A DNA stretch of 7,850 nucleotides from Clostridia bacterium. GTDB taxonomy: Bacteria > Bacillota_A > Clostridia > Oscillospirales > CAG-272. The notes beneath the pieces were generated by a model. That model searched no databases. It was not told the origin of the DNA and saw nothing but the letters and a program-made list of their open reading frames with translations. Both the position numbers and the translations under genes were made by a program. Shown piece by piece: positions 1 through 5,714 of the stretch. Numbering within the stretch: the stretch's first letter is position 1; each line of letters starts with the position of its first letter. The stretch lies in the NCBI GenBank assembly GCA_017626655.1, contig JAGAIH010000323.1, positions 1-7,850 of the forward strand. Direction: 5' to 3'.

Positions 1-67
1 CCGCCGTCACCACGTGATCGTAAAGACGGTACTGCTTGATGATGGCTTCACATTCCAGAACCTTCAT
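1..67 (-). CDS. ABC transporter ATP-binding protein, N-terminal fragment (runs off the window)
   Basis: Only the first 22 codons lie in the window; the gene continues past the left edge. The reading begins MKVLECEAIIKQY and continues RLYDHVVTA. That resembles the opening strand of FtsX-partner ABC ATPases, where a short beta strand and a K-x-Y aromatic element precede an 'ALdgVs' segment; the Walker motifs would lie outside the window. The ATG at 67-65 overlaps the permease stop (TGA at 66-64) as ATGA, the usual sign of translational coupling. A strong ribosome binding site, AGGAGGT at 81-75, sits seven bases upstream inside the permease gene. The protein would be the cytoplasmic ATPase energising the preceding permease. 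The call rests on this short N-terminus plus the context, so the exact family is inferred. Confidence 0.72.
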   Translation of the reverse strand, partial: MKVLECEAIIKQYRLYDHVVTA

Positions 68-3000
68 GAACGGGACCTCCTATCTTGGATGAATGACCTC
101 AGACGGGCGCGGGAAAGGATCCCCACCAAGGCCGAGGATACGGCGGAGGCTCCTAAGATCCCGCCGTACAGGAGGGGACTGAACACCCCCGAGGGCAGGG
201 GAAGCCCCAGTATATCCGCCACCGTGAGCACCAGCCCGTAGCCCACAGGACACGCCAGGGCGGCGGACAGGACGACGGTGACACAGAACAGGCAAATCTC
301 GGCGGCGAATACGGCCTTCCGCTCCCGCGGGGTCTTGCCGATGGCGTAGAGGATGGCGTACTCCTCCTCCCGCTTGCCGTAAAAGAGGAACTGGGAGGAC
401 ATGAGCAGAAGGGGAAGCAAGAGCAGAGCCGCAATCCCCACCGAGCGCATCAGCACCGAAGGCTCCATTCCCTCGGCGGTGGTCGTGATGAAGCGTTCAT
501 CGTAAAGCAGCGTCACCTCCCCCGCGGGGGCCTTGCTCAAGGCTTTGGCGGCGGCATGGAAGTCCAGGTAGTCCTCCATGGTCACGGTGGGGTAGGGATA
601 CACCTCCAGCTTGCGGTAGATGCCGTCCTGTCCGAGGATCAAACCAAGATCCTCCTCGGACAGAATGAGTGCTTTCTGATCGCCCTGTACTACGGCCGAC
701 ACCTTTACGGTGACGTATTCGTAGACCAGCCGCTCCTGTAGGTAGGCCAGAAGACGGTCCCCTGTCAGCCCCATCAGCTCGGGGTCGTTGGCAAAAGCCG
801 AGGTGTCCTGCCGTACCGCGACCGAAACCGTTTCTCCTACGCGGACGGGACTCTTCTCGGGAGAGGGAACCGCCACCACGCAGGAGCCGCGGGGAGGCTT
901 TTCCTGAACAGCGGCCTCGGAAGCGGGGGAGATCACCCAATCACTTACGGCGTAATACCCCGCCATGGGGATGCTCTCGTCCTTCAGTCTCCCGATATTG
1001 TCCTCATGGAACAAGGCGTAGAAATCCTTCTCCTGAACTGACAAAACGCTGTCCGTCACCGTGTTCCCCACGTTGTAGAAGCTACCCACGCCCGTCACGA
1101 TGCGGGGATACTGATCGGCGTCGATCTGGGGGTATGTTTTGGGGTTGAAATCCGAAAAGGGCTCGGCCAGCAGGTAGTGGGTATCCCCTATCGAGAAGCT
1201 GCCGCGGGCGGTGATACGGCTGTGGGCGAAGGTGGGGGCGGGAAGCTGGAGAGGCACTCCCGCCGCCTCCATGGCCGAGGGGAAATCCCCGGGGAGAGAC
1301 GTGCCCAGATAGAGGTGGGTGCCAAATGAGAAATTGCGGAAGGAGACCGAGGTGGAGAGGACGTATGCCTCATGCACGACAGTCTTCAAGGCGGGGGCAT
1401 CGTCGGATAGATCCCCCAGACGAAGGGCGCACAGATCGTTGAGAAGTCGGTTGTAGTTGACCTCGTCGGTACGGGGAAGGATGACGTAGGGCTTGCTCCC
1501 CTTGGGCATGGGGATGACGGTGGTCACGCGGTACTCCTTGCGGATCAAGGTGACATCACGGCCATCGTAATAGCCGCGCAGGGCTTTCTTCGCCTGTTCC
1601 TCCAGAAGGGGCGCGGCGTTGGGATCGGCCAGATACTCCTTTTCGGTTCCCAGATAGATCCCCGTGCCGCGGTAGGTCTGATTGATGAAGTATTCCTCGT
1701 GATCCAGCTTGTTTTTATCCGACGAGAACAGCTCCCTGGCGGTCTCGGCGGGGTGGATGACGGTCACAACGTCGGGGGCTTCTCCCCCCTTGAAGTACCC
1801 GTCGGGGATAGCCAGGATACAGGTATCCTCGGTGTCCTCCCCGAACAACTCGTCGGGGTAGACCTCCTCGGCGATGAAGGGGACGGCGCGGTCGTCACCG
1901 CTAAAGGCCTCGTAGTCGGGAGGGCTGATATACAGGTAGTCCTCGGTGATGCGGGGGCAGACCTCGGTGCCTTCCTCAAAAATAATCACGCTCCCCACCT
2001 CCACCGTATCCACGATGCGGAGGGTCACGGTCTCGCTCTCGGTTTCCACCTTTTGGGATAGACTGCCGCATTGTCCCGTGGGGAGGGACAGGGTGATGTG
2101 ATCTCCCACCTTCAGATTCAGGGTAGGCCCCGTTTGCTTGGGAAACACGTAGACCGCGCACCCCGCGGGAACCGCCTCCAAATCATAGCCAAAGCGGGTC
2201 ATAGCCTCTTGGGGAATATGGGAAAACTCGGGAGGAACAGGGTTGTTCCCGCCCAGCTCGTAGTAGGCGTCACCGTCTCCGCAGGCGATTCGGATGGAGT
2301 CGGTGGCGTACTGCGCCCCCAGATAGACCCCCGATTGGGTAGGGTTCTGCGCCTCGGTGAGCTTCAGATGGGTACCCAGTCCCTCGGCGGTGTCGGTTAC
2401 GGCGTAGGAAAACTCCCGGACGGCGGCGTACCCGTCCAGCGGGTCCAGATAGTCGAATCGCAGATCCTCGGCGGAAATACCGTTTTGGAAGTAGAAGGTG
2501 TGGGAGGGACTGTTCACAGTCTGTCCCGTACCGCCGCCGAGGGACAGGGAACCAAAGGCCGATGCCGCCACAATGGCGGTGACCAAGGCCAGGGAGATAA
2601 AGTGACGGCGCATACGAACAAAGGCCAGGAGAGCCGAGCCCAGAGAGCCGCGCCGCCCTTTGAGTCCTCCCAATCGGGAGCGGCGGGGAGAGACCGTGAG
2701 ATCCGAGGTGTCCGAGGCGTTCAGAAGACCCATGCAGGGCCGCTTCAGGACCCGCCCCGACAGAAATGAAGCGGAGACGAGGATGAGTAGAAGAAAGGCG
2801 AGGGCCGAAACACAGGTCAAGCCCACGGATAACCCTCCGCTCCCGCCCGACAAACGGTAGGCAAGGAGTCCCAAAGGGATCCCCGCGATCACGGCGGGAA
2901 GGCCCGCCAGTATGAACTCCAAGGATAACTGACGGGAGAGCTGCTTGCGGTCGGCCCCGTAGATCATGAACAGGCCGTATACGTAGGCCTCGGATTCCAT

Positions 3001-3372
3001 GACCGAGGTCATGACCCACCCAACGGCTACGGCAGACAGAACCAGCCAGAGTCCCCCGCAAAAGACCGCCACGGCCACGGCTCCGCCCTTGGCGAGAGCA
3101 ATGACCTCCCGCATCTCGGGCATGGGGGAACGCTTGTTACCGCTTGACAGAAATTTGATCAAGTAGAGCTCATATTCCTCCGCCAAATCATCCAGTGCCG
3201 TGATGGACTGGGCGGCATAGGAGACCAGCAGGGAGAGGGCCGCCGCGCATACCGTCAGCACCCCAACCGTCAAAAGAGTATAGGAAAAACGCCTGCGATC
3301 CAGCATTCGCTTGACCGTAGGGATCAGCCGCAAACGGTAGAAATTCACCGCGGACTCCCAAAGGTCGGACAT
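64..3372 (-). CDS. FtsX-type ABC transporter permease with a giant extracytoplasmic domain (1102 aa)
   Basis: Integral membrane subunit of a MacB/LolE/BceB-type ABC system. Eight hydrophobic segments are visible, at about residues 30-53, 95-121, 151-173, 180-204, 257-277, 972-997, 1022-1050 and 1062-1086. They form two four-helix FtsX units. Each unit carries the cytoplasmic coupling signature after its second helix: YGLFMIYGADRKQL near 132-145 and EEYAILYAIGKTPRERK near 1003-1019, each followed by a conserved glutamate. In the first unit the loop between helices 1 and 2 is only about 40 residues. In the second, about 690 residues (roughly 278-971) lie outside between helices 5 and 6, far larger than the roughly 200-residue periplasmic domain of MacB. 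The start is set by AAAGGAG at 3385-3379, six bases before the ATG. The stop overlaps the ATPase start. Substrate unknown; export or mechanotransmission (antimicrobial peptide, lipoprotein, cell-wall signalling) is likelier than nutrient import for this fold. Confidence 0.88.
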   Translation of the reverse strand: MSDLWESAVNFYRLRLIPTVKRMLDRRRFSYTLLTVGVLTVCAAALSLLVSYAAQSITALDDLAEEYELYLIKFLSSGNKRSPMPEMREVIALAKGGAVAVAVFCGGLWLVLSAVAVGWVMTSVMESEAYVYGLFMIYGADRKQLSRQLSLEFILAGLPAVIAGIPLGLLAYRLSGGSGGLSVGLTCVSALAFLLLILVSASFLSGRVLKRPCMGLLNASDTSDLTVSPRRSRLGGLKGRRGSLGSALLAFVRMRRHFISLALVTAIVAASAFGSLSLGGGTGQTVNSPSHTFYFQNGISAEDLRFDYLDPLDGYAAVREFSYAVTDTAEGLGTHLKLTEAQNPTQSGVYLGAQYATDSIRIACGDGDAYYELGGNNPVPPEFSHIPQEAMTRFGYDLEAVPAGCAVYVFPKQTGPTLNLKVGDHITLSLPTGQCGSLSQKVETESETVTLRIVDTVEVGSVIIFEEGTEVCPRITEDYLYISPPDYEAFSGDDRAVPFIAEEVYPDELFGEDTEDTCILAIPDGYFKGGEAPDVVTVIHPAETARELFSSDKNKLDHEEYFINQTYRGTGIYLGTEKEYLADPNAAPLLEEQAKKALRGYYDGRDVTLIRKEYRVTTVIPMPKGSKPYVILPRTDEVNYNRLLNDLCALRLGDLSDDAPALKTVVHEAYVLSTSVSFRNFSFGTHLYLGTSLPGDFPSAMEAAGVPLQLPAPTFAHSRITARGSFSIGDTHYLLAEPFSDFNPKTYPQIDADQYPRIVTGVGSFYNVGNTVTDSVLSVQEKDFYALFHEDNIGRLKDESIPMAGYYAVSDWVISPASEAAVQEKPPRGSCVVAVPSPEKSPVRVGETVSVAVRQDTSAFANDPELMGLTGDRLLAYLQERLVYEYVTVKVSAVVQGDQKALILSEEDLGLILGQDGIYRKLEVYPYPTVTMEDYLDFHAAAKALSKAPAGEVTLLYDERFITTTAEGMEPSVLMRSVGIAALLLLPLLLMSSQFLFYGKREEEYAILYAIGKTPRERKAVFAAEICLFCVTVVLSAALACPVGYGLVLTVADILGLPLPSGVFSPLLYGGILGASAVSSALVGILSRARLRSFIQDRRSRS

Positions 3373-3378
3373 GGCTTG

Positions 3379-3385
3379 CTCCTTT
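3379..3385 (-). promoter_or_regulatory. Ribosome binding site of the permease
   Basis: AAAGGAG on the minus strand, six bases ahead of the ATG at 3372. It fixes the permease start right after its Met codon; no better upstream start with a Shine-Dalgarno sequence was seen. Confidence 0.85.
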
Positions 3386-3404
3386 CGTTTCAGTTTCTTC
3401 CTAT

Positions 3405-3410
3405 ACTATA
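3405..3410 (-). promoter_or_regulatory. Possible weak -10 element ahead of the permease
   Basis: TATAGT (five of six matches to TATAAT) lies in the 61-nt gap between the DUF6259 stop and the permease start, about 33 bases before the ATG. No recognisable -35 hexamer sits 15-18 bases upstream (the 17-nt position reads CCTTTT). It would therefore be a weak or activator-dependent promoter, or a chance match in an AT-rich gap. The gap has no convincing terminator, so read-through from the DUF6259 gene is equally possible. Confidence 0.3.
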
Positions 3411-3433
3411 TGTCGCTTTTTCGGGGCAAAAGG

Positions 3434-5515
3434 TTACAGCTCCGGAGCAAAAATTTTCGCGCTCAAGGCAGGAACCGTCATTTTAACCCCGCCCACACGG
3501 CACTCCACGTCGAAGTCCTCGGGATTGACCAGAATCTGTACCCGCCGCCCGTCCTTCGCCTCCCAGGCTGTGGAGTGCAGGATGGGCAGAGTGAACCGCC
3601 GTGTCCCCCAGTTGCCGATCAGCTCCCGCTCGGGACATTCCACAGGCAGAGCGGGGATCATCCTGCCCGCGTAGAGGTAGGGCTTGCCCTCCTCGCGGTA
3701 GAAGCGGGTGAGGTTGCGGATGAAGGTCAGGACCTTGCCCTCGTCGGGCAGATCCGACAGATCCCTCTGTCCCCAGTAGGACTGGATGCGTCCGTCGGGG
3801 GAGAGAACCAGGGTCAGGCAGTCACCCGCCGCGAAGGAGTAGCCGATGCGGTGGCAGAGAGTCTCATACTCGCCCCGCAGGTCTCCGCAGACCTGATTGC
3901 CCATGAAGTTGCGGAGGTATTCGTGGTAGAGGTAGGCGTACAGCGGCACGGGACGGCCCGTGAAGTAGTTCAACTCGAAGCGGTTGTCGCTGAAGCGGAG
4001 ATTGCCGATAAAGGGCTCCGCCGCCGCCGACTCACAGCCGAAGAGCATGGCGGGGGCCTTCTCGTTCCATCCGCCCAGCATATCCTGCATGGACCCCGTC
4101 ATCCACGCCCCGGGCGCGGGGGGATGGCCGTGATCCTGGGCGTAGCAGAAATACTGCCCGCCGCCGTGGTTCTGATCCAGGATCTGGACGTAATCCAGCC
4201 TGCTCTCCTCAAAGAGGGGAGCATACGCCTCGTCCAACAGCTTGCGCCCCACGGGGGAGGCGGGGCAGATATCATAGCCCTCTCGCTGGGCGGTGCAGAT
4301 CTTGCTGACGATGCTTCCGTCGGGACCCTTGCACATACCCGCCGCCAGGCTGTTTTTCTCGTAGTAGTCCACGGGGGCGTAATCGTCCACCAAACGGCTC
4401 TTCGTAGTGTAGCCGAAGCCCGAGCAGTACACGCCCAGCATATCCCCCTCGCCGTGGAGGGCGTCGCGGAATTGGGTGAAGCTCTCCGCTCCGCCGTAGG
4501 GAGGCCAGACGAAGGGGGGAGCCCAGGGAGCGGTCCCCTCCCAGTGCATGAGGATCACCATGAGACGGCTCTCGGTGGCCCTGCGGATGCGTTCCAGCAC
4601 GGGCAGGGCATTGGTGTAGGGGAACATGGGATTGGGATCCATGACGTCGGTGTCGTGCCACCCGCGGACGGGGTAGGTCACGATCAGAGGGGAATCACCG
4701 TACCATGCGGGGAGGGTCTCATCTCCCATGACCTTTCTAGCCTTGGGAGGCAGATGCCCCTCGAACCACGCGCGGTAGATCTCGGCGGCAGACTCCCACC
4801 GCCCGTCGGTGGCCTTCCAGACCAGAGGATAATCCGTGGCGAATGCCTCACCGAACTCCACACCGCAGAAGAGGCGGGGCTGGAGGGTGGTCCTCTCACC
4901 GTCGCGGTAGAAGTCCAGAGCCTTCACCGAGCGGTCGGGATCGTGGAAGCCCATGTAGAGACCGCAGCCCTTCCAGAGATAGGCCATCATCTGGGAGGAG
5001 ATCATGTTGGGAAACAGGGAGTAGCACCCGATGGAGGGGTATTCGGGATCCCAGAAGCGGAAGTCGGTCGCGTCGCGCTCAAGATGGCTGGAGACCAGGA
5101 TGCCCTCGTTGTAGGGGAGCAGGACCTCACCGCCCGCCTCGGGATCCTCCCGCTTCAGATCGGGCAGGGTCACACGGGGGAAATCCACCCACTCGGCAAA
5201 GGCGTCCCCCGTGTTGGGGTTTACGGTAATGCCCCAATGGACACCGCCGTCCTCCTCGGTCAGAGTCACGGCAACGACCAGATCCTCAAAGGGAGCGGGA
5301 AAATCGCAATACAGTCCGCCCTTTTCGGTCTCGGCGCGGGTGCCCGCCTCGTAGGCGGTATAGTGATAGGTCTGTCCCGCCCCGTCGCGGAGACGGACAC
5401 GGAACAGGGGCGTGGCGGCGGCGATACGCTCCACGTTGTTTAAAATCAAAGATGTGATATGCCCCGCGGCGAAGTCTACCGACAGGATCATGTTATCAAG
5501 CTTACAGGTACGCAT
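3434..5515 (-). CDS. DUF6259-type glycoside-hydrolase-like protein (693 aa)
   Basis: Predicted cytoplasmic carbohydrate-active enzyme; no signal peptide or membrane segment. Residues 1 to about 260 look like a beta-sandwich of the mutarotase-like kind seen before TIM barrels in GH36/GH31/GH101-like enzymes. Residues about 270-540 look like a (beta/alpha)8 barrel: strand-like LMVILMHWEGTAPW (318-331), MLGVYCSGFGY (359-369) and DYVQILDQNHGGG (441-453), then HGHPPAPGAW (462-471) and LFGCESAAAEPF (491-502). The rest is a C-terminal beta domain. From fold logic, D447 at a strand end could be the nucleophile and E495 or E500 the acid/base; this is inference. I recognise the family from the DQ...GHPP pattern, from memory. 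A longer open frame starts at 5560 but lies over the promoter; the ATG at 5515 has AAGGAGG five bases upstream. Substrate unknown; the divergent GH127 neighbour suggests a plant or microbial glycan or glycoside. Confidence 0.75.
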   Translation of the reverse strand: MRTCKLDNMILSVDFAAGHITSLILNNVERIAAATPLFRVRLRDGAGQTYHYTAYEAGTRAETEKGGLYCDFPAPFEDLVVAVTLTEEDGGVHWGITVNPNTGDAFAEWVDFPRVTLPDLKREDPEAGGEVLLPYNEGILVSSHLERDATDFRFWDPEYPSIGCYSLFPNMISSQMMAYLWKGCGLYMGFHDPDRSVKALDFYRDGERTTLQPRLFCGVEFGEAFATDYPLVWKATDGRWESAAEIYRAWFEGHLPPKARKVMGDETLPAWYGDSPLIVTYPVRGWHDTDVMDPNPMFPYTNALPVLERIRRATESRLMVILMHWEGTAPWAPPFVWPPYGGAESFTQFRDALHGEGDMLGVYCSGFGYTTKSRLVDDYAPVDYYEKNSLAAGMCKGPDGSIVSKICTAQREGYDICPASPVGRKLLDEAYAPLFEESRLDYVQILDQNHGGGQYFCYAQDHGHPPAPGAWMTGSMQDMLGGWNEKAPAMLFGCESAAAEPFIGNLRFSDNRFELNYFTGRPVPLYAYLYHEYLRNFMGNQVCGDLRGEYETLCHRIGYSFAAGDCLTLVLSPDGRIQSYWGQRDLSDLPDEGKVLTFIRNLTRFYREEGKPYLYAGRMIPALPVECPERELIGNWGTRRFTLPILHSTAWEAKDGRRVQILVNPEDFDVECRVGGVKMTVPALSAKIFAPEL

Positions 5516-5520
5516 AAAGC

Positions 5521-5527
5521 CCTCCTT
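5521..5527 (-). promoter_or_regulatory. Ribosome binding site of the DUF6259 gene (decides the start)
   Basis: AAGGAGG on the minus strand, five bases before the ATG at 5515. The in-frame ATG 45 bases upstream at 5560 lies upstream of the -10 hexamer and of the predicted transcription start, so 5515 is preferred. Confidence 0.88.
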
Positions 5528-5550
5528 GGGGGTCAGTTTTCGGTACCACC

Positions 5551-5579
5551 ATTGTACCACAGATCGAGAAAATAATCAA
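5551..5579 (-). promoter_or_regulatory. Sigma-A promoter of the DUF6259 gene
   Basis: Minus strand: TTGATT at 5579-5574 (four of six), a 17-nt spacer, and TACAAT at 5556-5551 (five of six), with TGG just before it, making an extended -10. The expected transcription start is near 5544, giving a leader of about 29 nt with the ribosome binding site inside. The direct repeat GTGGTAC, present at 5560-5554 and 5549-5543, overlaps the -10 and the start point and could bind a repressor. Confidence 0.75.
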
Positions 5580-5641
5580 GAGGGAAGGCATTCCTATCCG
5601 TGATTTTTCACAGTTTTTCCCGCTACATCGCTCAAAGTATA

Positions 5642-5670
5642 TTGACAAATCCCCCGAATGCAAGTATAAT
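5642..5670 (+). promoter_or_regulatory. Consensus sigma-A promoter of the GH127 gene
   Basis: TTGACA at 5642-5647 and TATAAT at 5665-5670 are separated by exactly 17 bases: a perfect 12 of 12 match at optimal spacing. Transcription should start near 5677, leaving a leader of about 38 nt. Such a strong promoter is either constitutive or needs a repressor to be controlled. Confidence 0.9.
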
Positions 5671-5684
5671 AATGGTGACAAAAA

Positions 5685-5698
5685 CGCTCATCCGAGCG
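5685..5698 (+). promoter_or_regulatory. Small stem-loop in the GH127 leader
   Basis: CGCTC (5685-5689) pairs with GAGCG (5694-5698) around a 4-nt loop, in the short leader, three bases before the Shine-Dalgarno sequence AAAGGAG (5702-5708). It does not hide the ribosome binding site. It could be a 5' stabilising hairpin or an operator half-site pair; it is short enough to be chance. Confidence 0.35.
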
Positions 5699-5701
5699 CG
5701 C

Positions 5702-5708
5702 AAAGGAG
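5702..5708 (+). promoter_or_regulatory. Ribosome binding site of the GH127 gene
   Basis: AAAGGAG six bases before the ATG at 5715, fixing that start codon. Confidence 0.87.
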
Positions 5709-5714
5709 ACCGCC

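Noticed and set aside
2071..3061. Overlapping open frames on both strands within the permease gene
   Set aside because: They are alternative-frame shadows of the permease. Their arginine-, glycine- and serine-rich translations match no family and lack start signals.
3434..3480. GCTCCGGAGC palindrome at the end of the DUF6259 gene as a terminator
   Set aside because: The 10-bp palindrome lies inside the last codons and is not followed by a T run, so it does not fit an intrinsic terminator.
3371..5443. Long plus-strand open frame of 690 codons opposite the DUF6259 gene
   Set aside because: It is antisense to a gene with recognisable family motifs, a promoter and a ribosome binding site. The translation is low-complexity (rich in G, V, H, E, A), as expected from the complement of GC-rich codons, and there is no domain or Shine-Dalgarno sequence.
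5516..5560. Upstream start for the DUF6259 protein adding 15 residues
   Set aside because: The longer version would begin at or upstream of the -10 box and expected transcription start, whereas the ATG at 5515 has AAGGAGG at ideal spacing and the family-like N-terminal strand follows it.
5583..5594. GGAA-GGCA-TTCC as an operator upstream of the leftward -35
   Set aside because: The arms are only four bases, the inner bases are not symmetric and nothing else repeats it in the window; too weak to list as a site.
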